64,000 nucleotides of DNA from Ehretia macrophylla (GCA_037974665.1 CM075778.1:7367001-7431000); one strand, 5' to 3'. Shown: positions 23,556 to 43,189, numbered from the stretch's first letter. The notes: generated by a model from the letters alone, not told the origin. Made by a program: numbers and translations.

Positions 23556-23789
23556 TGGCCTCATAAATAGCAAACCAACCCTCGAGGACAAGTAGGAAAG
23601 AGAAGGAAAAAGAGGGAGAGTTGGGAGAGATACATGCATACATAAAAGGACACCCTAAAACACTCTCTTTTCTTTTCTTTTCTTCTCTCTTTCCTTCCTT
23701 TCTCTCTTTTCTTTTTTTCCTTTATTATTTTTATCTTCATTTCAAGCAACAGAAGTGCAAGATTCTGTCTTTCTTCAACTTGTATCACC

Positions 23790-30056
<6,267 letters not shown>

Positions 30057-31658
30057 AGCAGTTGATGTTTTTTTTCAGCCATAGCTTAGTGATATATCCA
30101 TGCTTCTCCCCCCTAATTTTTGTTTTCTTTCCCTCATTCACGCTCTCCAATACCCTCTCCTTGCGCGCGTTGGTGCCGGTCCTCCCTCTCCCCTTTAGGT
30201 TTGCAAAATGTTGTTGTGTCATGGAATATCTTAACACGAAATGAACCACATTCTCTAATATCATGTCTGCTTCTAGGAAATAGTCCATTCTATAATATTT
30301 CAAGCAGAAGAAAGCTGTGGTAAATGCATTCTTCCAAGCAATTATCAGTGTGTTATATATTACCCCCTCGTCCAACCGCACGGGTTCGGCGGCGGGCCAT
30401 TTTTAAGAGTTTCAAGAGGAGGTTTAAACACTGTTAAGGCACAATAATATAGATTTTAGAATTATTAATTACATGCTGTTTTTATAAAAAAATTCGGAAT
30501 TCATTTGTAAATTCAATTTTTTCTATTTGGAAGTAGCTTTTTAAAAAATTAGAAATCTATAATTTGTAAATTCTAGATTTAATCAAATTTTACCTAAATT
30601 CTTGTTTCAAAGGTAGAATTTGCAATTCTAAATCACATATTGATTGTTCATCTTTTCAGGTAAACTTAATATATTCAGCTATTTAAAATCATAATTATTT
30701 ATTCGTATTATCTATTTATTAATACTAATTAATTAATTTTAATTTTAAAATTGATTAGTACTATTGATGGAATACATAATCGTGTTAAAATTTCAAAATT
30801 AGAGTTTCAAGATATTGGGACAAATAAGAAATACTTACAATAAATATATATATAAATTATAAAATTGATTTAATACTATTTTACGGTTTTAAATAAGATA
30901 ATTTATTTATAAATATAAATTTTCATAAAAATTATTTATAAATCAAATGAATTACAAATTTTCAAACAGTTTGCGACAAGTATCTTTGGAACTCTTTTAA
31001 GTCCATGGGATGACAATAATAAAATCTTGGAAACAAGATCTGTTTTTCACTTGTAGTCGATCATTCTCTATTCGGATCCTTATTTTATCATCTCCTATTT
31101 ATAGGAGGAATAGTTTTAACCATCTACTTGTATTTTTGTCTAAAATATTCATCATTAATCTTAACCATCATTTAAAAACTCTAATTTTTTTTCTTTTTCT
31201 CTTTCCTCTCTACCTGTCATCTCTTTTTTTCTCACACGATTGAACTTAAAAAAATTCATAAATAGTGTAGATTTATACAAAATTCATATCTAATTTTGCT
31301 AAGAATAATGCTTCATGTCAATCTCACTCGCATGATAAAAAAAATATAAAAAATCTCACTCGAATGATATTTTATCATTTTTTTGTATAGTAAGAATTTA
31401 CGTATTATATATATATATATATTTTTATATGATAAGTATTCTTTATTATATAGAGAAGTAAAGCATCAAAAAAAATATACATATAACAACGCTATTTTTG
31501 TTAATAATTCGTACATGCATACTCAGAACAATAATGGTAAACACTAGGACGATAGAAGAATTGAAGGCTAGATTGTGTGCGTGTGGAAAGAGAGAGCGAC
31601 ATTCTCTTGCAAGAGCTTTAGTGGATAGTCAAGTTTGAAAATTCACTATTTCGTTGAA
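30057..31658. other. 3' flank of NADP-ME and AT-rich intergenic DNA
   Basis: The 3'UTR is probably within the first 300 bp. Around 30475-30650 the sequence is related, in reverse complement, to about 51735-51880 (AATTCATTTGTAAATTCAATT..., then AGAATTTGCAATT), so an undefined dispersed repeat is present. No other gene is seen. Confidence 0.45.
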
Positions 31659-32405
31659 TTGTTTAAAGGGTTATACCCCGTAGGTCGCTTATTTTTATTG
31701 GTTTTATTTATTTGGTTATTTATTTTCAAAACGATCATATGGTAGTATTTTATGTTTTATTTTTGTGCCACCGTTAGTGCTTCTGTCAAGAAACTAACAA
31801 TTTTAGCATGTGAGAATCACGTGATTAGTAATTTTGCAAATATAGAAGGGCAAATTTATCAGCACAAAAAATTTACTCTTTACACTCACTCACCCTTCGA
31901 TTTCATCTCCATTTTTCAACCAATTATAATCCCTAACCCCCAAATCCCCAATTCACAAATCTGTAACCATGAACCCTGCCCCTAAATCCTCAATTCCAAA
32001 TCCCTAATCCAAATATGCAACAATCCACACCATTTAAGCTCAAAGTCGAGCCAACCTTAGCTCAAAACCACTCCATTTGCATCATTTTAGCTCAAAGCTG
32101 TGCCAATCCTACTTCTATTTCGCCATTTGAGCTCAAGGTTTAATACATTTCTCGCGATCTCGCCATTTTAGCTGACTTTTTTTTTCATTTTTTTTTTCAG
32201 TTTATTATATTGGCTCTTGTAGAAAACCGCAACAAGATTGGCGATTTTAGCTCAAAGCCAACGATTTGCAATAGAAGCATTGTGTTATTGTGGAATTAGA
32301 GATTTGGGTAAGGATTAGTGTTAGTGATTTAAGGGAATTGAGAATTTTGGGTAAGGGTTAGACTTAGTAATTTGAGGGAATTAGGGATTTGGGTTATGGG
32401 TGTAT

Positions 32406-32927
32406 GTTGGTCAGGGAAGCCAATGATCACCCTATGGATTCATTATCGAGGAGAGCAGTATTGTGCTTGACAGCTTAGCCTGCCGATGCATGGTGTATGC
32501 ACTGCGAAGCCCCTCAAGCCCACTCGCAGTACATATAAACGCGGGGTTCTGCGTTGCCATAATAAGAAAATAAAGTTGCGCCTCGGCTAACAACTTAACC
32601 TTTTAGCTTAGTAGTAAGCGCTTGATCTTGAAAATTGGTATCAAAGCGAGGTTGCTGGTTCGAATCCCTTGGGTGTCGCTGGGGGGGAGATTGTTGACCA
32701 AGGAAGCCAGCGATCACCCTATGAATTCGCTATCACGGGGAGCGGTATCGGTGCTTGACATCCCAGCCTGTAGATGGATAGTGTATGCACTGTGAAGCCC
32801 CTCAGACACACCTACAACACGTATAAACGCGGGGTTCTGCGCTACCATAATAAGGAAATAAAGTTGCGTCTCTACTAACAGCTTAAACTTTTAGCCTAGT
32901 GGTAAGCGTTTGATCCTGAAAACTAGG
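32406..32927 (+). repeat. Tandem 287 bp tRNA-related repeat, second copy truncated
   Basis: Copy 1 is 32406-32692. Copy 2 is 32693-32927 and ends where the palindrome begins. Each starts GTTG(G/A)(T/C)CA.GGAAGCC and contains 'CGCGGGGTTCTGCG' and an A-box-like TTAGCCTAGTGGTAAGCG. Copy 1 also carries a B box GGTTCGAATCCC about 50 bp downstream. A tRNA-derived SINE dimer or a small retroelement is possible; I see no clean TSD. Confidence 0.65.
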
Positions 32928-35596
32928 ATTCTCTCAATCTTAATCTAGAGCCTCATAAGTGTATATAATACAAAGAGTTGATATTACAATGAAGCACAAT
33001 ATAACTCCTCAACAAGTTGGATAATGCAATTTAAATCTCTTTTGAATGCTCATAGGATTTGCACATTGTAAGCTCAAGCTTGATGCATTTTGATGTTTTG
33101 GATCAACAATATAAGTTTAGCATCAATGGAAAATGTGTAGAAGAGGTCTATTATGAAATGGGTGTGATTTGGTATAAATAGGCAAACCTTCAACATTAAA
33201 AAAATGGCAGTTTTTTCAAATCAAAGCGATCCGGACGAGGCATCCGGTTGAGGGGCTCATCTGGATGTCTTATCCGGATGCATTCTGCCATTGATCTGGA
33301 TGAGGCAGCCTCCTTATGATGAACAGTGCCAAATTTTTAGTTTTTGTAAAATTTCACCCGAAATCCAATTTTCGAAAGTAAGACATTTAAACATCCCAAG
33401 TACACTTCTTCAAAAGATTTTTCAACCTTTTAAACATCCCAAAATATTTTCTAAACCTTTGTGGAAAGCTTAAAACCGATTTTTACAATCCAAGAGTTTC
33501 AAATCAATTTTCACCCGAAAATAAATCTTTTGAAGATAAAAACATTTGAACCTTTCAAGAACAATTCTTCAAAAGATATTTTGACCTCAAAGAACTCTTG
33601 AGAAAAGATTTAAATAATATTTTAAGAGATTACCAAGAGCTTAAGCCACAAAAGTGCAAATCCAAGACAAACGACAATATTCAAGCCGCTACCCCTTATG
33701 TCGTTATTTCTCCACCTTATGTCACCACTTCACCTTTATACCTTCAAGTCTTGATATTCAAGATCTTCATTTCTTTAATTCTTCAAGACTTCATTGGTGT
33801 ATCTTGTGGTGAGCTTGATCATTCCATTCTTCAATGACCGATAAGATTCGTTTTTTCTCAATCTTGCGTTTTTTCTTTTTGAGCCTCGCTTTTCTCTTAT
33901 TGCAAGATTCTCTTCTACCAAGCATTCAAGCATATTTGGCTCATGTGAATACACGGTGTTTGATAAAAGGCCAATGTGAGCATAACAATTGAATTCTATA
34001 ATTTTTAAAGTAGTGATATGTCTTTGTAAGCCTAATTCGCCCTCCTCCCTCCCCCCACTCTTAGGTTCATTTGGGACAACAAGTGGTATTAAAGCTGAGG
34101 ACTCTATGTATAGTATAACAACTAGTAGAGAAAAGGTCATAGCAAATACTACTATCTGCTCTTTGAAATGCTATATCAATTGATCATTACAAATATTATA
34201 CTTCATTGATTTTGATGATACTATGCTTAAAAAGATAAAAAAAGAATATGTGTGAATTTTTAAATCATTTCAAGCATAATTCACACTTTTTTTTTTAATC
34301 ATTTCAAGCATAGTATCATCAAAATCAATGAAGTTTAATATTTGTAATGATCAATTGATATAGCATTTCAAAGAGTAGATAATAATATTTGCCATGACCT
34401 TTTCTCTACTAGTTGTTGCACTATACATAGAGTCTTCGGCTCTGATACCACTTGTTGTCCCAAATGAGCCTAAGAAAGGGGTGGATTAGGCTTACTTAGC
34501 CAAATTACTACTTTAAAAATTATAGAATTCAATTGCTATGCTCACATTGGCCTTTTATCAAACACCCTGTATTCACATGAGCCAAATATGCTTGAATGCT
34601 TGGTGGAAGAGAAACTTGCAAAAAGAGAAAAGTGAGACTCAAAAAGAAGAAATGCAAGATCGAGAAGAAACAAATCTTATCGGCCATTGAAGAATGGAAT
34701 GATCAAACTCACCACAAGATACACTAATGAAGTATTGAATAATTAAAGAAATGAAGATCTTGAAGATCAAGACTTGAAGGCATAAAGATGAAGTGGTAAC
34801 GTAAGGCGGAGAAGTGGCGACATAAGGGGTAGCGGCTTGAATATTGTTGTTTGCCTTGGATTTGCACTTGTATGGCTTAAGCTCTTGGTAATATCTTAAA
34901 ATATTCTTTAAATCTTTTCTCAAGAGCTCTTTGAGGTCAAAATATCTTTTGAAGAACTGTTCTTGAAAGGTTCAAATGTTTTTATCTTCAAAAGATTGAT
35001 TTTTGGGTGGAAATTAGTTTAAAACTCTTGGATTATAAAAATCGATTTTAATTTTTCCCCAAGAGTTTAGAAAATATTTTGGGATGTTTAAAAGATTGAA
35101 AAATATTTTGAAGAAGTGTACTTGGGGTGTCTAAATGTCTTACCTTCGAAAAATTAGATTCGGGTGAAATTTTGCAAAAATTAAAAATTTGGCACTGTTC
35201 ATCAGGCGGAGGCTGCCTTATCCGAATCAATGGCAGAATGCATGCGGATGAGACATCCAGATGATCCCCTCGACCGGATGCCTTGTCCGGATCGCGCTAA
35301 TTTGAAAAAACTAGTCATTTTTTTAACGTTGGAGGTTTACCTATTTATACCAAATCACACCCATTTCATAACAGACCTCTTCCATACATTTTCCATTGAT
35401 GCTAAGCTTATATTGTTAATCCAAAACATCAAAATGCGTCAAGCTTGAGCTTACATTGTGCAAATCCTATGAGCATTCAAAAAAGCTTTAAATTGTATTA
35501 TCCAACTCATTGAGGAGTTATGTTGTGCTTCATTGTAATAACAATTTTTTTGTATTATATACACTCATGGGGCTCTAGATTAGGATTGAGAGAATA
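32928..35596. repeat. ~2.7 kb near-palindrome made of inverted LTR-like arms
   Basis: The left arm (32928 to about 34262) and right arm (about 34266-35596) are reverse complements with scattered substitutions. For example, ATTCTCTCAATCTTAATCTAG at the left outer edge matches the complement of the right outer edge. On the minus strand of the right arm, TGGTATCAGAGCC (34437-34449) matches the consensus primer-binding site for initiator tRNA-Met. The left arm has the diverged equivalent TGGTATTAAAGCTG (34083-34096). Each arm therefore resembles LTR plus primer-binding site plus a short internal stretch, joined head to head. No pol-like ORF is present. Confidence 0.7.
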
Positions 35597-36833
35597 CTTG
35601 TAAAGAGTTGAGTGTGAGAAAATCCTTTGTGCACTAAAGGGGTAGAGGCTGTAGGTTTGAGGTCTTACTTATATTTGAAAAGACCTTGGTTAACTCTTGT
35701 AGATTTAAGAGTGGGATTGTACGTTGGTTTGTGCTTCACCAACATTTGAAGAAGCATGCAACCTCTAGTGGAGTTTGTGAAAATCTTAAGGGGAGGAAGA
35801 CCTTAGGTAGTAGACTATGTCTTCGTGAGTTTGAACCACTTAAAAATACCGTGTTTGATTTCTCTCACTCTACTCTATTTACTTTACTTCTTGTGCATTA
35901 TAACTTGCTAGATTATATTTTGTTTATATGTGAATTTATTGAGTATAATATATCTTTACAATATAATCCGCACAAGCCAAAACACTCAAATACAATTTGG
36001 CTTCACAAGATATACATTTAATGCACAAAGCCAACGAGTGTGTGATTAGACATATAAACATATCAACACAAACACACTCGATAAATCAAATTGATTATAC
36101 TTGCATTCTTCATTAGATCAATACAATTGTTTTTACTTTGCAAGTCATTCATTCAATTTCAATATTTGGCTCAACTTAATATGCACATTTTAATCTCATG
36201 AGCCTTAAGTGTGACTTTAATCGAAGAAATATATAGATGCAATCACACTTAATAAATCCATTATCATCTTCTTCCTTTATACTTGCATCATCACTTAATC
36301 AATGCCATTATCTTCTCCATGCAAGTTATCCTAACAATCAATATTTGACTCAAATAAATGGTATACAATTTATCCATATGAGTCACAAGTGTGAATTTAA
36401 CAATATAAATTTATTGGATCAACCACACTTGACATAACCAAATAACCATATTTGTTATCATCAAAATCATGCATTAAACCTAAGGCCAACAATGTAAGAA
36501 TAGAATCGTGACTTTTGCTAAAGAATACAATAACTTATTTGTGATGACAAATTTGCCCTTTAAAATACCAATCACATGATTCTCACATGCTAATATAGTT
36601 AGTTTAAACGTCTAATGTATGTGATTTTTATACATTGATAATTTTTCCCTCCAAAAAGGCTATCACGTGTATTGCACATGCCAAAAACGTTAGAAATATG
36701 ACGGAAGGATCAACGCTAGCACAAAAGATAAAGATAAGGGATCAACCTATAATCATTTTAAAAATAAGGGACCAAATAGACAAAACTAGAAAATATAAGA
36801 TACCTATGGGGTGAGTATAAACCCTTGTTTAAA

Positions 36834-38503
36834 TTATAACGGAGAAATAATTCCCTCAATACCAAATAGGAGGCCAGTGAAAATAACATATTTAAAATTT
36901 AGAGTTAGACATTTTTATATAAAGAATAAATTAGTAGCTACTGAATAGAAAGTTGCATACCTGCTATAGAAGGAAGCAGATTGTTTCGAATTTATTGGAT
37001 TCTTTCGATAATACATGTTTAGTTGAAGGGATATATATACAATTATCCATTGCGTAAAGCCCACGATAATGACAAACAAAGAAAGTATACAAGAAGAACA
37101 ATTCACGATTTTGGTAGCATCTTGTCCTAATGCTTGATTGAGGCCAAGAGAACCGGGTTTGCACCAAGAGAACCGGGTTTTCCAAATTATTGTATAGTCA
37201 TCTCATAATATAACCCTCACTAAAGAAAATTTAGGATTTGCTCCTACAGGCTACTCGACAAAGGAGCAAAGTAGCAAACTGAGAATTTCTACATTTTATG
37301 AAGTTCTACTCTTTAATATATCGTGAGTCAACTACTAAATATACTTTAATCTGGCGGCTGAAGCTGCGGTTGTGAGATAGCGGGTGGGCCCCACATACCC
37401 CATATTAGTGTTGCACATAGGGATTGCAATAAGGTGACTTTGAGGTGAGGGGACTTATCCCTACGCCCTGTCTCGTCACCTAAAAGTTACCCTAATACTT
37501 GCATCGCCCTCGTGTTCGATACCTTCATCCCCTGCCTTAGCCCCGTCCTGGATCCCCGTGGAGAATAGAGATTACCCGCAGATTTTTTATTATTCTTTTA
37601 AATTTTACGATATTAAATTTAATTTAACCACACTTCAAAATATAAATTTAATTTGAACCACGTAACTCTAAAACATAAATTAAAAATTATAATAATGATA
37701 AATACAAATATACGTCTGAAATAAAGGTTAATTGTTATTTACATATTGAGTCTTATGCTTCTAGTTACATTGTATAAGTAATATTAGTAACTAATTAAGT
37801 CTTAAGTATTTAAAATAAATTCCCACTAAAATCAAGTTGTATGAGAAATATATGTAAAAAAAGAATACTTCTTTGTGTTATTAGAAACACATTGATAACT
37901 TTTTTTTATTTTTTATTATCGCACGTCCACATATGATAGTAATTACAAATCTTTAAAATATAACCCTTAATTATGTTGTTTGAAACTATTTTGAAGAATA
38001 ACTAGGAACAACTAACAAAACTCTTAAATCCATTATGACTAATAGTGAACTGGAGGTATTTATGTAAAATGATTGCAAATCTCAATTAATGACATGTAGT
38101 TTATTGATTAAAAGAATAATTATAAAATCCTTTTGAGTAATCTAATTTTCTTCTCCATTTTAATAGTACATTATCTAATGTCATTTTTCTATACTTTTAT
38201 ATTTATAATTATAATTTCAATACATATGTAAAACTAAATATATAAAAATCACTATACAAATATGTGGAGCGGGTTAAGTAGGATAAGAAATGCGCAAGTG
38301 CGGAAATTAAAAGTTAATCCCTATCCCTTGCCCCATTCCCCATTTTCCACCCTAATTTCGCCCCTTTGGGACAGGTACCCACAAAATCCACCCTTATTAT
38401 GTTCCCTAGGCTCGCATAGTCTAGTCATCACTACTTAAATGTCAGTCAATAATTCTACCGTATTTGTGAAAAACTACAAAAACATTAGCTCTATATATCC
38501 ATG
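36834..38503. other. Intergenic
   Basis: 37144-37180 has two copies of CCAAGAGAACCGGGTTT with a 20 bp period. 37370 to about 38400 starts and ends with CCCC/GGGG-rich stretches (such as CCCCGTCCTGGATCCCCGTGG and CCCCATTCCCCATTTTCC) around an AT-rich middle. This may be an old transposon but I found no TSD. No gene is seen. Confidence 0.4.
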
Positions 38504-38506
38504 TTA

Positions 38507-39137
38507 AGCCCTCTTCAATAGTTCCTCTATATTTAAGAAAGTTGTTCGTGCTAAACAACTCCAACAACTCCCCTATCGGATTCTTGATTTTTTAAAGGAT
38601 CTTTGAACTCAAATTCAAGTCCCCCAAATTTGGAAGAGTTGATGAATCCCCTATACATGTTTTAGCAATAGGCTTATATATATAGTGTAAATTATGATTA
38701 AGTAATTGTAATTTAGTGCTATTTTTTTTTTAAAATTACACTTAGGGTCTTAAATAGAATATCATCATGAAAGATGAACACATAAAAATAAACAAAATAA
38801 AATTATTGGAGAAGTTTTAAATTAAAAAATAAAAAAAAAACTGATATAAAATAAAAAAAAATAGTAGAAGAAATTAAAAATGGAATATCATCATGAACAA
38901 CAAAAAAATATAAATAAAAAATATTAAAATAATTGATTTAATTAAAGTAAGAAGAGATATTGGAATAAAACAAAATTATGGAATCTTTGAAATAGGAAAA
39001 TTGTTGAAATAAAAGTGAAATATAAGATTTTTCTAAAATAAGGAATTGACTAAAAGTAGGGAAGTTGATGTTGTAGAACTAAAATAGGAGATTCTTAAAT
39101 GTAGGGAAAAAAAATAAAGCAATTGTTGGAGTTGGCC
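38507..39137. mobile_element. Probable PIF/Harbinger-like MITE downstream of the MYB gene
   Basis: 631 bp with TTA at 38504-38506 and 39138-39140. The ends are AGCCCTCTTCAATAGTTCC and, as the reverse complement of the right, GGCCAACTCCAACAATTGC. The next ~80 bp show weaker inverted similarity. The interior is A-rich. Confidence 0.55.
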
Positions 39138-39376
39138 TTAATCATACCTGCACTTTCTAAACATTGATATTATTAAGAACTCTATTTGTATACAATTAGA
39201 AAGAATTTCAACATCCAGTTTACTTAACCTATGACCTAAATTTAAGAAGCTAAATGTATTACATGAAAAAGACCAACTGATATAGAAGGTAATTGCACAA
39301 AAAATTGGCAGAGAAAGAGGAGAAGGGAGGGGTTATAGGAGAAAGAGACCTTAAATAGAAGTTACTTTTGTTCCAC

Positions 39377-42300
39377 TTAAACTGCCTGAATCGGATTGCT
39401 TTCACCCTTTGTGATTTCTGAGCTCTTCACTGGAGTGCTTGCATGAAATGCTGATTGCCTCGATGGCTCGCCCGTTAACTTCAGGGAGAGTGGCGATGGC
39501 TCTACATGACCGGTTGCAGCGTCACCTAGACTGAGTTGGGACATCCCTACTAATTCATCTACATTGACAGGTTCCTTGGCAAAAACGGGAATAGGCTTTA
39601 AGATCTGATGCTGAGAAGTCTCTGCTCCTTTATCTTCATTAACGCCCGGTGCATTTGGTGGCCATAAGGAAAATGGAAGGGGTATATGAGTTGGCATTAA
39701 TGCCGGAAAACCTGGAGGGACTTCAGGTGAAGGTGTGACAATTTCTTTAGCTTCTTCGGCAGCTTCACTAGGAGTGATGTCCATGGATTCAAAATCCGGC
39801 TTCAGAGAAAGGTCTAAAGAAATCAGCTTATTCAGATTATTGCCATCTGATGCTTGTGAAGATGACTGACCAGTTTGTTCTTTATAACTTTCGACAATCT
39901 GAGGAGGGAGCATAAAAGGTTCTTCTGGGAGTGGCAGTGGATCTGCTGCCTGGTAAACACCACGGTAGTAAAATGAAACATCTCAAGGAAGAAAAATTAA
40001 TAAATCAGAAGAAGAGACTGGTGTTCTCATAACCATGAACTAATGCTAAGAAAAAGACACAATGAAGAGCAGCAATCAAACTCTCCCAACATCAAATGCA
40101 ACGTAAATAGACAGGGTTGTGCCATCTATAAAATGCTGTGTTACGTGATTTAGTTGGCAAGTAGTATATTGAAGACAGAGTAGGCAAAGCGAAATTTAAT
40201 CCTACTCTATAAGCATGTCTACTTTCAGTGAGCATATGTATACCATTGTCCTCTCCATAAAAAGCATGCACCTAATAGATCAAGTTTATTACAGAGAAAC
40301 GAGACAAACCATATCAGAAACCATATCAAAGAGGCTGGATCGTCTTTTTCTCCTAGTAGCATTACTCTGCCGGATAAAATACTTTTGCGCGTGGCTTGCC
40401 ACTTGGGTGGGAGTCCTTGATGTGACAAAGTTCTTTGATATACCACGCCAGTCTCCCTTCCCCAGCTTCTGGAGACCAAGAAGGAATAGCCGATGCTCTT
40501 CTTCAGTCCATGGAACACCTGCAAACAAAACAATTTTGAGAAAATTAAATAGATAGTGAGAACAGGTAGGCTTCTGAAATTCCTGAACTTGACCCCTATA
40601 ACGTATAACTATGCATAGGACCCCTTAATTTAGTTAGCTTGGTCCCCCAAGAGCTCCAAGGCTGGCTTGACAACCAGTCTCCACATGGAAAACCGAAGTG
40701 GCCCGAGTTTGTGGGAATAATCTCACAATCTTCAAAAGTATTGCTCAACCAGATGGAACACTACATGTTCAATTAGAAAAAGGTAAAAAGTTAGCCAAGA
40801 GCACCTAACAGCATCTAGATTTATGCCCTCAGAAACAGTGAGGCAATCTCCAATAATATTAATGCATTGTCAATATTAGTAATATTAAATGCTAATACCA
40901 TCAATCTTCACCACTGCACCATACTACTAACAGTGACCATCACTGAACTCAACATCTAATATCATTGTAAGTTTCTTGATTTGTCCACTGCTGCATTAGC
41001 AGGCAGGAAGCAACTGTCCTTAAATCAGTACGATCTCCACTACAATCAGAGAAATGGGATCAACTAATGACAGACCTGGTGCAGCATGGCCCGCCCGCGA
41101 GGGGGTGGGCGGGTTGTTGGGGTTTAGAGGTGGGAAGAAACTGGGAAAGGCCAGAGAAAGAATTCTATATCCAAACTCCAATGATTTTTCTTTCTCAAAA
41201 AAGGAATCTTCAAATCATCACCTATTTACATAAGTCCATGTTACAAAATCACCAAATCATGCACTCATTTCTGTCAATGATTTACCAAAAGAAAAGAAAA
41301 GTATTTTATTGGTAAATTTTGCAGCATTTAAAAAGAGAGCATGAAAATGCAGTGGAGACAACATTAATAACAACCTCATCTAATACTTTAGTACTCACAG
41401 CCTCTAGCCTTTGAGTGCCATAGGAAAATCAGACCATATAAATACAAAAACCAAAGGTACATTAACATAACCGTGGCAAATTTTGTTTGTTGGAAAGAAA
41501 GGAAATAATTTATGCATTTATTGGATACCTCTTGTCATATGGTTTAAGAAACAAAATAACAATTCTATAACCAACTGAGACCGTTTAGGCCTTCCCTCAA
41601 AACCCGGAACCTCATGATGCGACTTAGAATACACATTACTTCTAGTACATGTCAAACTCAATACAATTTACTAAATACTTCATGGGGTGTATTTAATACG
41701 TAATCATTGGCCGTTTCGAGCTGTAACAACCTTGGTGACCTCAAGGCAATATCACAAGATCTAGAGAGGTCAAAAAACAGATACGGCCTATGTTTACCTT
41801 TTAAGCTCACGTTCCAAAGAAAAGAGAAAACTAAAACGACAAAACCCGTTATTAAGAAAACACCACCGGCTTGTCGCTATTAGCTTTATTTAACAGAAAC
41901 AAGACACGAATCGATTACAATCACAATGAAGAACAAAAGTACATCTACATGACACAAGCATACAACCGAGCGAAAACAAGAATTCATTTTCCACCCAAAT
42001 ATACAGCAGCCAATTAGATAGAACCAATATTAGCAAAGCTAGTTGTGCCTTCTACAAATAATGATAAGATATTTTAAAAAAAGACTTTGTGAACCCCAAA
42101 ATAAATGACCATAAATGCAACATCTCCAATTTAAAAAAATAAAAGAAAACATAGAAAGTACCATTAAATTATCTCCACAACAAATTATCACAAACACAAT
42201 CCACCCACTTAAAAAATTATTGGAAAAAAAGAAGAAGAAAAAACACCCATCATTACACAATTCTTGATCTTATCTTTTCCCCTTCCAAGTTTCTTAATGT

Positions 42301-43055
42301 GGATTTCAACGTAATGAAATGGATGATAACATACTCAAACATAAAAATCTACGAATCACGCGTAGATTACCAAATTAAAAAAGAAAACAAAGGCACTAAA
42401 TTAAAATCTTGAAACCTCATTCAAATCAAACATCATTACTACACGAATTAACAACTAAACATTAAAGTCAGATTTTACATTAACTCACAGCAGCCTGATT
42501 CATGAAACTCCTGCCATGCAAGACTCCGGGTAAGGGTCGGACACAATTTGGGTCTATTGTAGGTCGTGTTTCCAAGTATTAGTTTTAACTTACAATTATT
42601 AAAAATTACACCTTTCTTCTAAATCCTAAATCAAATTAATTAATTAATTAAAAACATTTATACTAAAAAGCAGCGAAAAATTCAATCTTTGCTTCAATTT
42701 AAGCAAAAATCAATGAGAAAAAAAAAAAATCACCTTTCTTTCTTTCGACTCGGCGATTAGTAGAGCAAGATGCATGCGTAGGATCGTCGGAGAGGTATCC
42801 ATCAGGAAAATGAGCCTGGTCGGACGCCGGCGAGCCCGACACCGGCGACGACGTCGATGCATGGTGCTGTAAAGACGATAGGTTCCCCATGCTAGCACTC
42901 TTCTTCATGATCGAACCATCCGTCAACCTCACTCCAAACAGCTTCACACCACCGCCACCACTCCATCCTCCTCCTCCGCCGCCTCCGCCGTTCCTGGTCG
43001 GACACGTCCGCGAGTTGTGCCCGTTGTTACTGCAATGAGAACACCGCCGAGTCAT
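39377..43055 (-). CDS. KUA1: KUA1/MYBH-type R1-MYB (SHAQKYF) transcriptional repressor
   Basis: Three minus-strand exons, 43055-42734 (ATG), 40518-40310 and 39949-39377 (stop), with correct phases, give 367 residues, close to Arabidopsis KUA1. ATG 43055 yields the canonical [18 protein letters not shown] zinc knuckle (CX2CX4HX4C); the frame upstream of it opens only with GTG. R/[11 protein letters not shown] motif [10 protein letters not shown] is at about residue 38. Residues about 109-170 form the single MYB repeat with [20 protein letters not shown] and VASHAQKYF. The third exon has the EAR-type [11 protein letters not shown] and a Pro-rich tail. KUA1/MYBH represses peroxidase genes to promote leaf cell expansion and acts in senescence and hypocotyl growth; that role is transferred by homology. 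Intron 1 is 2.2 kb. Two Mutator-like elements begin about 420 bp upstream of the ATG. Confidence 0.95.
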
Positions 43056-43181
43056 CTCCGCCACTTCACTCTCTCAAATTCACACAATTATTCTTTTAAA
43101 AAAAATCAATTTGCATATACATACAGTATATATAATACATGTATATTATTGGTTGATGTGTGTGTATATATATAGAGAGAG

Positions 43182-43189
43182 AATTTATA
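43182..43189 (-). promoter_or_regulatory. Candidate TATA box of the MYB gene
   Basis: TATAAATT on the minus strand, about 130 bp upstream of the ATG, is followed by a CT-repeat leader. A second TATATATA run lies closer, at about 43165-43174, so the true box is uncertain. The rest of 43056-43462 is ordinary promoter-type sequence. Confidence 0.4.

Larger units (their letters stand above)
31668..36824. mobile_element. Large Mutator-like element with nested repeats
   Basis: 5157 bp between perfect 9 bp TSDs, TTGTTTAAA, at 31659-31667 and 36825-36833. The ends are GGGTTATACCCCGTAGG and, as the reverse complement of the right, GGGTTTATACTCACCCC. Inverted similarity continues more than 180 bp inward through subrepeats (ttatTTTTnAAAACGATCAT, CACCGTTAGTGCTTC) to GCATGTGAGAATCACGTGATT. 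No transposase ORF is visible. The interior is filled by tandem tRNA-related repeats (32406-32927), a near-palindrome (32928-35596) and AT-rich sequence to about 36500. Confidence 0.85.

Noticed and set aside
32620-32670. Possible tRNA gene (A and B boxes)
   Set aside because: Box-like sequences are present, but no cloverleaf with acceptor and anticodon stems could be drawn; better explained as a tRNA-derived repeat.
33598-34923. ORFs repeated in mirror image (33598-33837 and 34639-34923) as a candidate gene pair
   Set aside because: They are the same non-conserved frame in the two palindrome arms, inside LTR-like sequence; no recognisable domain.
42699-43064. Earlier start for the KUA1-type protein at 43064
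   Set aside because: The codon there is GTG; the first ATG in frame is 43055 and gives the canonical MTRRC start.
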